Part shown: positions 1 to 11,799 of the stretch, in pieces
How positions within the stretch are numbered: the first letter of the stretch is position 1
Layout: each line of letters starts with the position of its first letter
Assembly (NCBI GenBank): GCA_023213315.1
Contig: JAKCPI010017015.1
Location: forward strand, 1 to 64,000
DNA length: 64,000 bases
Direction: 5' to 3'
DNA from: Euborellia annulipes
Lineage: Eukaryota > Arthropoda > Insecta > Dermaptera > Anisolabididae
Translations under genes and position numbers: made by a program
Notes under the pieces: model-generated
The model's input: only the letters and a program-made list of their open reading frames with translations
The model's database searches: none
What the model was told of the DNA's origin: nothing

Positions 1-279
1 TGTTATCTACTGTATGTAAATATTTCATGGAGTTTTAAGCGATAGTGTATTAAAAAGGCTTAATTATAATAAATTTGTAATTTTTTTAAACCTAAAAATA
101 CTGTATTGATATTTTTTAATTTAAAAGCTACGTTTGGTGCCAATATTTTTTAATGTCTCAGGATAGCAGATTTCAATGCTTAATTTTCAAAAATTTACCC
201 ATACCCCCCAGACTCTCCTGACAAGGTTCATCAGGTTCTGGCACTCAATAAATTATGGTAACCCTACATGTAAGGAAAC

Positions 280-465
280 TTGAGCCACCCTCAAATTGGT
301 GCCCCTTGTGTCTTTGTGGTGAGATTTTCTACCACTTTCCATCCCAGAGGAGACTTCGGCAATGGGGAATTATTTGCGGCAAGCTGGACTCGAACCCGAG
401 TTGTTTTCAAACTTCAGATCCGTAATCCGCAGCTCTTTTGGGCTTAGCCACTTGCCTCCTCGGAC
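280..465 (-). repeat. tRNA-like SINE of a second family
   Basis: On the minus strand, GGCAAGTGGCTAAGCCC (A-box-like) and a perfect B-box GGGTTCGAGTCC (386-397 region). Another relic of this kind is at about 895-1015 (minus). Confidence 0.6.
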
Positions 466-1106
466 CCCAATAAGAATATTCATATATTTACCATTTGATT
501 AATCCAAAAAGTCGAAAAGATGCCGCCCGGAGTGTACTTTTCTTTTTCCGCTGTTCGAATGGTGATTATACCATACATAGTTATTTATTTAAAAAAGATT
601 TCAACACATTCACCATTGAAATGCGTTAGTCAATTCCACCCCTCTACGAAATTTTATAGGAAACGTTGAGCCGAACTCAAGTCCAGTCGATTTTGCAGCA
701 GACCCAGAAGACGCAGGAGATTCGTAAATAAATTATGAATTATTAATAAATAATCCGCAAGCGTGATAAATTTGACTTTTTAGTTTCGATACTATCAAAA
801 TGCCTTGCTCACTCATTACAGATCTGACACATTGTGGTTACTATGAGGAATAACTCATGGGAATAATACTGAGGTGGATTTCCGTTTCCTTCCTCAGGAC
901 GAGGCATCTCAAATAGAATTGTATAATTTATTGCGATGAGGTGAATTTGAACTCGAGTTGCCTTCAACTCAGGATTATAACTACTTTATTCCCTCTGCTA
1001 ATCGCCTCCTCCGTGGCCTAATTAAAGAATTTTGTATGTTCCAGAAGAGAAAAGGGTTGAGTTGAACCCTTATTCTTGAAATACTAAAAGTATATGATTT
1101 CCTGTT

Positions 1107-1270
1107 TTGCTCAGGGGCCCACAGCTTGTGGGTACGTGGATGGCGACCACGAGCTGCCCTAGCTGGGACTGGCAATACTTCTTTTTCTTTGCATGTCAGT
1201 CTCTTCGGGCCGGCCTGTTCTATTCCTTCCCGGTCGCAAAAGCCCCCCCCCCCTCCGCCGACCCCGCACC
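1107..1270 (-). pseudogene. GC-rich cassette, broken copy A
   Basis: Shares GGGGCCCACA, CTTGTGGGTACGTGGATGG and CTAGCTGGGACTGGCA with 15795-15860, but has deletions and an in-frame stop relative to copy B. It ends in C-rich low complexity. Confidence 0.5.
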
Positions 1271-2189
1271 GCGGGAGCTAAGGCAAAGAAAGAAGAAGAT
1301 ATCATTTTCTATTTTAAAAACTGTACATTGCTAAAAGAATCTAATTTCTGATATTTCACAGCACCCTTAATAGGGAAGTGATAATTTCTGTCTATTCCTT
1401 TAATTAAAATAAAAAGGTGTTCTTGAATATTTTTCGCATACAAAGTTGACAAGCCGGAAATTAATCAAGAAAGGGAAAAAAGTCTAGGTATTTTTGATTG
1501 CATTATGGTTTTTTTCTTTAGAAAAATAAATACTTCGTTTATAAATTTATTATTACGTTATTTAGTCAGTGACGTCATTTCAGTTTTTGATTGGAGGGGG
1601 CAAAAAACCTTTTTTCTTCTTGCGTTACTTTATTTACATATAAGCATCTATATACCTCTATCTATTTATCTATACCATCTTCTATATATATTTATAAAGA
1701 AAGAATGGGAGTTTGTTCGTATTTAGGGGCTAATCTCAGAATTTACTATTTTTTTCAAAGCCTTGGGGGGGGGAAATGCCCCCTCTGCCCCCCCCTCAAA
1801 TGACGTCCCTGTCTAGTATTAATTTATTTAAGGCGGCGTTTTGAATCAGTTTACAAATCACTCTCACCTTAGAAAACATTTGATTAAAATTTTCGTGACG
1901 AAGTTATAATCCACTTCTAAATGTCAGCCAGCAAAATTTTTAAAAAAATATGACACCGTCAACAAAACAACAAAATTAATATATCGTATACAAAGTAGAA
2001 TATAATTAAGAGTTCAAATAAATTTTAAGAAATAAGAATAAATTTATACGAACAAAGAAACTTTCGAGAGGAAATAATTTCGCTTTCATTATCTTTCAAT
2101 CGTGCAAACTTTTGATTTTATTAGCATGAAAATAAATATAAATAATAAATAACTCACATTGAAGACAAATAATGCTCCGCGTTTCATGA

Positions 2190-2440
2190 ACGAACGATGC
2201 GAGGAACGAGCGCTTCACATATCCACTTCCACTAAGTCACTGACACACCGACACACACAGGTGGCGATACGATAGCGGTAGTGATATCCGTAGCTGTAGC
2301 CGCTGTTGCTCCGTTGATGCTGGATCGGCTGCGACTGCACAACGGCGAGTACCGAATGAAATGAGCCGCCGTTGCTGGAGAAACGAACGAACGAAAGGGC
2401 GGCGGCGAAGCGAAGGTGGCGGAGGGGGAGGCAAGCACCG
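2190..2440. other. GC-rich island of unknown role
   Basis: A GC/CpG-richer block in AT-rich DNA (ACGATAGCGGTAGTGATATC, GGGCGGCGGCGAAGCGAAGG). Open frames cross it on both strands without recognisable domains. It could be a promoter or untranslated exon of a gene to the left, or of Cyt-b5-r; nothing decides. Confidence 0.3.
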
Positions 2441-2660
2441 ATTCACTTTCATACTATTGTACTTGTTCGGTATGTTTGCAATTGGATTGCAACCCGCGTC
2501 CGAAGAAAAAATCTCCGCCAAATTAAAGACTATTAGCCTCCAGAGCGCTATAATCAACACTTCCTTTTATCTATAACAATTACAGTTCCGACATTCAATT
2601 AGCCCTTTAGTGGTGAGCTCCTTTAAATGAAACTGTCTTAGGAAGGGGCGAAAATTTAGT

Positions 2661-3206
2661 AAAAATTCTGGTGTGACTGTCGCACAGCACACAACTTTCT
2701 CCTTCGGTAATCGAAAGTTGTGTTCTGTGCTTTGTCACGCCAGATTTTTTGTGTCGACATGTATTTAGTTTTCGACAGCACGGTACATTCGATTTCAAGA
2801 TGTAAAATTTATAAGTATGGCAAAATATTTATATTTTGTTACCATGGCAACCATTTCTCCTATCTTTTCTATGGAGTACAAGAGTAAAGTGGTCTTCAGA
2901 AGATTTCAATGGCAAAATGAGAATATAAATTTCAAAGAGCATCTAAAAAATAATTAATTTATGAATCTTAATCAAGATCTTTGGAGCGAATTTAGAGAAA
3001 ATCGAAAAAAGTTAAAAAGTACATCAGTATGGCACTAGTTAGTACTCTTTGGTCGATTTTGTTCGAAAGCTTCGTGTTACATCCCAGGGGGTGCCTAACT
3101 TAAATATAAAATTTCAATCTCCTAGTTCTTTTCATTCTTGAGATATTTTGTTCACAGACACACACACAGACAGACAGATCATGTTGCAAAAACAACTTTT
3201 TTGGAA
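2661..3206 (-). repeat. R1 dispersed repeat, copy 1
   Basis: The R1 family in forward sense starts ACTTTCTCTTACC, passes AGAGAAAGTATTGGATTC and GTTTTGAGGTCCCC, then a TCTG-rich tract, and ends in a long hairpin AATCTGGTGTGAC ... GTCACACCAGATT. This copy is reversed, lacks the head, and abuts a SINE fragment at 3209. Confidence 0.75.
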
Positions 3207-3693
3207 CCCTCGGGCTTGGTGTAGTTGGTAAAATAAAATTAGCCCCGAAGACAGTTACATCATATATTATTTTTCCAACAGTATAAAATATGCAGGCTGT
3301 TATGGTTCAGGACCCGGCAGTTTCGTGCAGAGAGAAGCCGACCGATATTAGCAATCCTGGGTCCGATTTCTGAGGTTTCGGCCTACCGAGAACTAAAAAT
3401 ATTGTTAAATATATCTATGAATAGTCAAGTACGAATCGAGGTACATTTTGAATATTAATATCTTTTACTTTCTCTTACTTATATATGTTAATATATAGAG
3501 AAAGTATTGGTTAATTTCAGGAGGAGTGGCTGAATATATATTGAGTGGTGGAAATATCCAGGCAGCCAAAAAACAATAAAGAAAATATTGACTTTGGCGC
3601 TGAATGCATTATATCTGATAGATCGAAATTGAATTTTTTATGAAATGTCTGTCAAAGAACTTAAGAGGGTTTTCTGTTGACTGAACTCTAGCC

Positions 3694-3725
3694 ATGAAGA
3701 TGGTCGCATAGTCGACCGAAACGTC
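3694..3725 (+). ncRNA. Degenerate hammerhead motif
   Basis: ATGAAGA (C3 to A), stem II GGTC/GACC, GAAACGTC. It is followed by an AATAAAG-rich tail as in the other Penelope-like termini here. Confidence 0.65.
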
Positions 3726-3825
3726 GCTCTGGGTTTTTAAATAAAGAAATAAATATAGCTGCTCGGCCTTTTTATTTTCTACTAAATAAAGAAAATTATA
3801 TTTATCTTTATTTCATATGTTTGTC

Positions 3826-3857
3826 GACGTTTTGGCTGATATTCCGGCCTTCATCAG
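3826..3857 (-). ncRNA. Degenerate hammerhead motif, left arm
   Basis: Minus strand CTGATGA AGGCCGG ... CAGCC AAAACGTC; the conserved GAAA reads AAAA, so it is expected to be inactive. Confidence 0.7.
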
Positions 3858-3998
3858 GACAAATGCTGTTTGGTTCGAGCTCATAGAGGCTCTTGGCACT
3901 ATTGAACCAGAAGTCATGACATCCGACGAATGTTCGCTCAAACACATTGTCAGGAGTTGCCAAGAGCCTCTATGAGCTCGAGGCAAACAGCATTTGTC

Positions 3999-4030
3999 CT
4001 GATGAAGGCCGGAATAACGGCCGAAACTTC
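3999..4030 (+). ncRNA. Hammerhead-like motif, right arm
   Basis: CTGATGA, stem II GGCC/GGCC, GAAAC, then TTC in place of GTC. The core is intact but stem III is changed. Partner at 3826-3857 (minus). Confidence 0.75.
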
Positions 4031-5556
4031 AACAAACATATGAAATAAAGATAAATATAATTTTCTTTTGTTTTTTGGCTGCCTGGATATCCTCACCACT
4101 CGAGAAAGTATTGGATTCATGTCAAAAATTCGATGTCAAGATATACACGTTTTGAGGTCCCCTGAATCCAAAAAGTGGTTTTCGCAATTTGGTCTGGCTG
4201 TGTGTCTGTAAATTAAATATCTCAGGAACTAAAAGAGCTACGAGGTTGAAATTTTATATTTAAATTAGGCACCCCCCCCCCCAAAAAAAGGGGGTAAAAA
4301 TAAGCTTTTAAACAAAATCGGCCAAAAAGTACTGGTACTTTACTAATGCACTTTTTTAGTTTTTTTCGATTTTCTCAAAATTCGCTTCAACGATTTTGTT
4401 TAAAATTCAAAATTCAATTATTTTTTAGATTCTCTTTCAAATGTATATTTTCATTTTGCCGTTGAAATATTCTGAAGACCACTTTACTCTTGTTCTTCAT
4501 AGGAAAGATAGGAGCCATGGTAGTAAAATATAAATATTTTTTCTCTGCATATAACTTGAATTCTAATATATCGGCGGAAACTAAATATATGTCGACACAA
4601 AAAATCTGGTGTGACAAGCACAGAACACAACTTTCTCTTAACAGTCACACCAGAATTTTTTAAATGAAATAATAGATCTAAAAGATTATTTATTTAGAAA
4701 CATATCAGCACAGAAAGACAGCATATCACATTTCGAATACTGAAGTTATGGGAAAGTTGTGTGTTGTTTGGCCATCCACACCAAATTTTTAAATTTTTAA
4801 TTTAGAATAAAAGGGTGAAAATCTCCCTCTCTCTCTTAATATAATATAAATTCGCTATGGATCTAAAACCAGCAATGAACCCTTGCCCCCAGTACCGATG
4901 CCTGGGTGTCTAAATATAATCTCTTCAATTTTCATTAATAAGTCATAAATATTAAAGGTATTAAAAATTATTTCAAGATAATCACACAATTTTTTTTTAT
5001 AATAGAAAGAGCCAGTTGATGCAATTTTGATTATGATAAACGAGAAAAACAATTAATTATGTACATATCAGTGACAGGGGTTACCCACGCCTCTTGGGGC
5101 TTATATTTATGTAGATATTACGAGATAAAATTTAATTTTTATTGATTTATCTCTTTTGTTGTTTTACATTTGTGTAATAGAAACAAACAAAAATTAAAAA
5201 AGAATTAAAAGTGATATGTTTTATTAAAAAAAAAATAAATAAATAAATAATAAATTTATTGAAACTGAAAATTTTTAAACACCTGACCTGATATAAAGAT
5301 TATTTTAACAATTAAGGTTCTATGTATTTGATCCAAAGAGGGGAGATAAAATTAATGGCTAAATGGTTTTAAATTAAGCCGCTATGTAATGTATCCAACA
5401 ATGGCCCAATCAGTCATATCGCTAATATCTTGCAAGAAATCTTTTCCTTTTCTGAAATCATCAGATTTATTATAGTTCTTTACACTTTAAATAATCTAAA
5501 GCAGAGGTTGCAGGTGCAAGTACGCCCTCGACACAATTCCTAAATATATATTTTTT

Positions 5557-6902
5557 TACTTTCTCTTACCTATGTATATATGTAATATATATATAGAGAG
5601 AAAGTATTGGATTCATGTCAAAAATTCGATGTCGAGATTTTGATGGATCTTCACGTTTTGAGGTCCCCTGTATCCAAAAAAGTGGTTTTCGCGGCATGGT
5701 CTGTCGTGTCTGTGTGTGTGTGTGTGTGTGTTCAATTTTAAGCAAGAAGGAATTAAGCTAGGAGGTTGAAATTTTATATTTAAGTTAGACACCTCCCGGG
5801 ACCGGCAAAATAAGCTTTTAATCAAAATCGGCCAAAGAGTACTAGTACTTTACTGATGTACTTTTTCAGTTTTTTTTTCGATTTTCTCAAAATTTGCTCC
5901 AACGATTTTTTTTTAAATTCAAAAATCAATTATTTTTTAGATGCTCTTTAAAATGTATATTCTCATTTTGCAATTGAAATCTTCTGAAGCACACTTTACT
6001 CTTGTATTTCATAGGGAAGATAGGATAAATGGTTGCCATGGTAACAAAATATAAATATTTTCCCATACTTATAAATTTTTCATCTGAATTCAAATGTTCC
6101 GTACTGTCGGGAACTAAATATATGTCGACACGAAAAATCTGGTGTGACAAGCACAGAACACAACTTTCGATTACCGAAGGTAAGAGAAAGCTGTGTGCTG
6201 TGCGCCAGTCACACCAGATTTTTTTTAATTTTTACTTTCTCTTACCTATGTATATATGTAATATATATATAGAGAGAAAGTATTGGATTCATGTCAAATA
6301 TTCGATGTCGAGATTTTGATGGATCTTCACGTTTTGAGGTCCCCAACAAAGTGGTTTTCGCGACATGGTCTGTCTGTCTGTCTGTCTGTGTGTGTGTGTG
6401 TCTGTGAACAAAATATCTCAAGAACGAAAAGAGCTAGGAGATTGAAATTTTATATTTAAATAAGGTACCCCCATGGGACGTGACACGAAGCTTTTGAACA
6501 AAAACGGTCAAAGAGTACTAGCACTTTACTGATTCACTTTTTCAGTTTTTTTCGATTTTCTCAAAATTTGCTCCAACGATTTTTTTTTAAATTCAAAAAT
6601 CAATTATTTTTTAGATTCTCTATAAAATGTATATTCTCATTTTGTGATTGAAATCTTCTGAAGACCACTTTACTCTTGTACTCCATAGAAAAGATAGAAG
6701 AAATGGTTGCCATGGTATCAAAATATAAATATTTTCCCATACTTATAAATTTTACATCTTGAATTCAATTGTACCCTACTGTCGGAAACTAAATACATGT
6801 CGACACAAAAAATCTGGTGTGACAAGCACAGTACACAACTTTCGATTACCGAAGGTAAGAGAAAGTTGTGTGCTGTGCGCCAGTCACACCAGATTTTTTT
6901 TT
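5557..6902 (+). repeat. Two R1 repeats in tandem
   Basis: Two near-complete copies, about 5557-6222 and 6232-6902, lie head to tail with about 10 bp between them. Both keep the head, the TCTG/TG tract and the terminal hairpin. No transposase frame is present. Confidence 0.75.
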
Positions 6903-6935
6903 TTTTAAACAATAATCCTCATCCTTGTTGTAGCT

Positions 6936-6968
6936 CTGAAGATGGTCTAGACCGGGACAAGAAACGTT
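6936..6968 (+). ncRNA. Hammerhead-like motif
   Basis: CTGAAGA, weakened stem II (GGTC against GACA), GAAACGTT; downstream TTAAATAAATGAAATAAAT tail then a GCTGC motif as at 15377. Confidence 0.7.
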
Positions 6969-7183
6969 AGCCTAATGGGTATTAAATAAATGAAATAAAT
7001 ACTAGCTGCTTTTCTTTCTTCATCCTGCTACTCATCAACAACTTTTATCCAGCTATAAATCTACTTTTCTAAAACAATAATATTGAAAAAATTAAAAAAT
7101 AATAAGAATGAGAAGAATCAGGCAGCCAAAAGAAAATAAAGAAATATATTTTTCCTTTTCCGCTTTATTTAAGAACAAATGTC

Positions 7184-7216
7184 GACGTTTCGGCCGGATT
7201 TTCTGACCTTCATCAG
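7184..7216 (-). ncRNA. Hammerhead-like motif, minus strand
   Basis: Minus strand CTGATGA AGGTC ... GGCC GAAACGTC; the core is intact and stem II partly paired. Confidence 0.72.
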
Positions 7217-7351
7217 GGCGTTTGCAATGATTGTCTCGAAGGGCTCTTGGAAACTCCTGACATATTTTTAGTGCGAACATTGGTCTGATTCCTCTGGTTC
7301 AAGAAAAAAAATAATAATTTTGATTTCTATCTGTTTTACTTCTGTATGTGC

Positions 7352-7540
7352 GCCCTTGGGCTTGGTGTAGGGGTTAGCGTGCTAACCTCGTATACCAAAA
7401 GTCGCGGGTTCGGACCCCAGGCAGTCCGATGATTTTATTTAAGCCACCAAAGTCTTATATGGTATGAGTTGCCGAAAAGACTGTGTGAATGTGTGAGTGT
7501 GTATGAGAAAAAAGTGTGATTGTTAAAAAAAAAAAATAAA
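7352..7540 (+). repeat. tRNA-derived SINE, copy 1
   Basis: A-box in TTGGTGTAGGGGTTAGCGTG, B-box GGGTTCGGACCCC, then GCAGTCCGATGATTTTATTT, GTTGCCGAAAAGACTGTG and poly-A. The middle is deleted relative to 11531. Confidence 0.85.
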
Positions 7541-8703
7541 TACTGTATGTGCAAATAACAAATAACCTGTTCTTTAATTTAAGGGTTGAGATCTACCTCC
7601 TATATCATAATGATGCGGAGCAAGTAAAAACGAAACATGTTATAATGTCGATACAAAATGTTAACTGAAATATATCATATTCGATAGTTAACATTTGTAT
7701 GGACGCTATGGCGACGCTCCTGTTATAAATAAATACGGCCAATATATGAGATCAAACATTAATCAAGACCTAGTATTGCTTATACATATATAACATGGGC
7801 GTATCCAAAGTGGAGCAGCTGCCCCCCCCCCCCTTCCAGACTTTTAGGATGAGGGGATTTAGATGCCGAAAGTCTTTGAACAAAAAAAAAGATGAGTGGT
7901 TACCTTCAGATTTGAAAGATAAAAAATTGCTTCCTGTTCCTATTAGCTGATGTGTTATAAACTCAAGTTCGATAAAATTCACCCAGAAAGGGAAGGCCTC
8001 ATTATTTTTTTAACAGTTTCCAAGGGCAAATTAACTCCAATTGTCTAAATAATGATATTAAAAAGAATTCATTCTTGCCAGTGTAATTGGAAGTGAAATT
8101 ACAAGGATGTACCGGTAGCCTATGAAAACAATAGAAAAAAATATTTCTATTATTTTAAAAGACAATTTAAATTATTTAAGGAACAACACTTTGAGCTCCG
8201 AGAGAAATGTTTTATTAGCGATTTATTGAGTAGGAGCGAAGCTGTCAGACCTACGCATGTTTTTGCACATAAGATGGCGTTATGTGTCTTAAAAAGTAAA
8301 CAAAAAAAAAAAAAAAAAAACACCTCTTACCAAAATTTGCCAAGAGATGTCAGAATAGTAGCTAATAATATTTAATGTATTTGATTGATTTTCATTGATC
8401 TTTTAACAATGAATATTTTATAAATGTTATTATATATTATGTATCTTTTATAAAAGCATAAAATATATAAATATAGGCTAATAGGGATCGGATAATACAG
8501 GCTGTTAGACTAGCCTGCCATCTTTTGCAAGAGTGATGAACTATTTGACAGTTAATTTTTAAATAAATCATCTAAGTTTACTTTAAATTTTTCTTAATTA
8601 ATATGTGATTAATAATAACAATAAATTCATTTTTAAATTTAAAAAAATTTTAAATTATTGGGACAGATTGTTTCCTGTTCCTGCTTGATAACAAAAAAAA
8701 TTA

Positions 8704-8935
8704 GCCGGGGGGCCTGGCAACGGAGAAGATCAACAGTCACCACAATCGTTGAAGTTAAGTGATGCTAAGCACGGCGAAAGTTCGGGATTGGTGACCCCGA
8801 GCAATCAGCGTGTGGAACGCCCCCCGGTAGCCATCGGTACATTGTATATTAAAAATTTATAATAAATAAATAACCCCTAAATGGCCTCTGTAGCCGAAAA
8901 GAGTTTTTCTTAAAAAAAAAAAAAAAAAAAAAAAT
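8704..8935 (+). repeat. 5S rRNA-derived SINE
   Basis: GAAGTTAAGTGATGCTAAGC and GGGATTGGTGACC resemble the internal promoter boxes of 5S rRNA, and GCCGGGGGGC pairs with GCCCCCCGG at the ends of the 5S-like part. A tail with TGTAGCCGAAAAGAG and a long poly-A follows. The sequence is too diverged to be functional 5S rRNA. A second fragment of the same kind is at about 16196-16260. Confidence 0.7.
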
Positions 8936-11165
8936 TAATTTTCATAATTTTTTTAAAAAGTCAGTAAAAAAATTATAACTTTCTGTCCCAATAATCCCTT
9001 CTGAATTTAATTCATTAAAAAACAACCACATTGAAAAATTCCTTATAATAGTCTAGTTTTTTTAAAGTACATTATACGGCCACTCCTACTCCTTAACAGC
9101 CGTATACCGGAACATAGAGATCTCGCCTCCTGTGCTAGTGGTTAGAGAAGCGATGAAATTTTTGGCTAACATATATATGGATGAGAATCACCCGAATTAC
9201 CAGAGCTAAGGCTGGTATTTTTTTTAGTTCCTTTTATCCAATAATTTAAAGCCCGGTTTGTTCTTTTTCTCGCTGGTATTTCTTTGATGCCTCTATTCGG
9301 AGATGCGGAATTAAGAAAGAAAAAGAAGGCTAAAAACAATTGAAAATAATTTAAACAAATACAATCTGAAAAAGTGGAACTTCAAACAGAAGATTCATAT
9401 TTGGTCAAATAGTAAACCGTTGATTGATTAACTGGATTCTAAGATATCAATGTGTTGAGTCTAGTCGATAGCCGCCTTTTTTCTTATTCCCGGGTGAAGT
9501 CATTGGGCAAGAAAATTAATATTTTCTGAGAACGCGAGGAAGTCACTCCTTCACTAGCTTCCATGGCATTGAGCCTTTCGTAATGCTATCAGCAAAATCA
9601 ATCGAATTTGCTCTAATTAAAGAAATTTTACTTCAAAATATGCCAAATAATGAATTATAAATTATTATTCCCACAGAAGGATGGACCACCAACAAAGATA
9701 TAAATTCAGCTGAGCAAAAAGTTTTCTTGTTATTTATTTATTTATTTATTTATTACATGTTTTCATTAGCCTAATAAATAAAGCCCCATTTGCACATTTT
9801 TGTAAATCTATTTTACAAGGATTCCTTCACCATAACAACTTGTTAAGGAGCTGAGAAGTAAGTTTCCTGAAGAGGATCAGATTTAAATTAAATTATGAAG
9901 ATTTATTATGTTGAGAAAGTTTCAAATGAAACCCTCCATGTTTAATGTGTTAACGTGTAATGTTTATTTATATGATATTAAGCCATCAAAAAATAACAGG
10001 AAATTGTCCCAAACAAAAGATCCTTGGCCTTTTATTTAAGCTTATAGAAAAATTTTCTTTCATTTCTCAAAAAGGATAAATTTAAATTCTGTAAGTGAGA
10101 TAAAAAATAATTTTCCTTCTTTAATTCTTATCGATTTCAGATTTTTTGATTAGCAATTCAAGAAAGCCGACCGTTTAGGGCGCAATCGGAAAACAATTGA
10201 AAATAGAATAACACGGTTATGCTTTTACGAATTCTCTTTCTGTAAATTCAATTATCTTTTACTTGGCGAAAAAAGATTTTCTTTTGTAATTTATTCTTAA
10301 AAAAATTAAATTTTAAAAGAAGTTATTTTGAGAGAAATTGATAGATATTTGATCTTAATTAATAATTTCATTTGTTCTGGTCGAACGCGTAACTCTCTCA
10401 AGGTAAATAAACTTAATGGATTTGAACCCCAAGAGTGTTAGAATTTTTTGTTCATTAAAATTTATAACCTTTCGAATGGTGTAATAAAAGAGATTAACCC
10501 TTATCAAGCAAGCAAGCTCTGCAACGCACTCGTAATGCACTCCTCGAAATCAAATTACACCCGTGATTAAAGATAAAATAATTAATAATATGCCTCTCGT
10601 TTATTAATATTAATTTTATGACTAGCTACATTTGCTACCAACGAGGTCTTTCGGGATGATCACAATCAGTGAGCATTGCTGGTTACCCGAACTAAGGCAG
10701 TCAGCCTTCACCCCCCCCCTCCCCCTCTTAAAGTCGATCCAAGATAAGAATAAATATAAATATACGGTCAGACCTGTCTCTATTCAACATAGTGCAAACC
10801 TCTCTGTATAATTGTTTAACATCTCCATCTACCCCCATCATCCCTTATAATGCCCATTATTTAACCAACAAAGATCCAAATACTATCGCACAAATAGTTC
10901 GCCAATTCAGGAATCCTTCCTATTTTTTTTCTCCTTTTAAAAGACTCAAATAAATTATTAAAAAAAGCTTGATCTAGTATATGCCTACATAATAGCCTGT
11001 AGGCTAAAATATGTGTGTGTCAAAAAAAACAAATTAATAGAAAAATATATTATATAAGTTTTTCCAAAAATATGAAACTTGTCAATTTTTTTGTCACCTC
11101 ATAATAAATCACTCTATTTTAAAAATTTAGTTCTTTGACATTTTTTTCGAAAACTCAATATTTTT

Positions 11166-11470
11166 TACTTTCTCTTACCTCTATATATGTTAAAATAAGA
11201 GAGAAAGTATTGGATTCATGTCAAAAATTCGATGTCGAGATTTTGATGGATCTTCACGTTTTGAGGTCCCCTGAATCCAAAAAAGTGGTGTTCGCGACAT
11301 GGTCTGGTCTGTCTGTGTTCAATTTTAAGCATAAAGGAATTGCGCTACGAGGTTTCAATTTTATATTTAAGTCATTTGGTATCCAAATGGCTTAAATAAA
11401 CACAACTTGTTCTTACTGAAGGCAAGAGAAAGTTGTGTACTGTGCGACCAGTCACACCAGATTTTTTAAT
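11166..11470 (+). repeat. R1 repeat with internal deletion
   Basis: The head runs to GCTACGAGG, then a SINE-derived palindrome (CATTTGGTATCCAAATGG, about 11376) joins directly to the terminal hairpin. It is a recombinant of R1 and a SINE. Confidence 0.7.
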
Positions 11471-11530
11471 AATGAACAAAGCAAAAGAAAATTTTCGTTA
11501 ATTTTGAAAAAAAATTCAAAACAAAATCAT

Positions 11531-11799
11531 GCCCTCGGGCTTGGCGTAGTTGATAGCACGCCTGTCTTGTATACCAAGGGTCGAGAGTTCGGATCCCAGG
11601 CAGTCCGATGATTTTATTTAAGCCATTTGGATACCAAATGAGAATGCCTGGACTCCCAATTGATATATTTACAAATAACGGGTATTGTTTAAAGTCTTAT
11701 ATGGCCTAAGTTGCCGAAAAGACTGAGAGTATGATGAATTTGAGGGTGAATAGGAAAAAAGTGTTTTTTTTTTTTTTTATGAAAAAAAAACAAAAATCA
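11531..11799 (+). repeat. tRNA-derived SINE, full-length
   Basis: Starts GCCCTCGGGCTTGGCGTAG, B-box GAGTTCGGATCCC, then the body with GCCATTTGGATACCAAATG and CCTGGACTCCCAAT, ending GTTGCCGAAAAGACTG plus T/A-rich tail. Confidence 0.85.

Larger units (their letters stand above)
1..2160. other. Repeat-rich intergenic DNA
   Basis: Holds two tRNA-like SINE relics (280-465, 895-1015, minus), the broken GC-rich cassette and G/C-rich repeat debris near 1760-1810. No gene seen. Confidence 0.6.
3511..4101. mobile_element. Penelope-like/hammerhead insertion with 13-bp target duplication
   Basis: GAGAAAGTATTGG occurs at 3498-3510 and again at 4102-4114, exactly splitting an R1 repeat copy. The insert ends in inverted arms (GGCAGCCAAAAAAC near 3571 and its complement near 4080) and carries three hammerhead motifs. 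No reverse transcriptase remains, so it is non-autonomous. Confidence 0.75.
3466..4665 (+). repeat. R1 dispersed repeat, copy 2, split by an insertion
   Basis: Head at 3466-3510, body at 4102-4665; the hammerhead insertion at 3511-4101 lies between with a 13-bp target duplication. The 3' terminal hairpin is shortened. Confidence 0.75.

Noticed and set aside
8704..8840. Functional 5S rRNA gene
   Set aside because: Box-like motifs are present, but the rest is too diverged and a SINE tail with poly-A follows.
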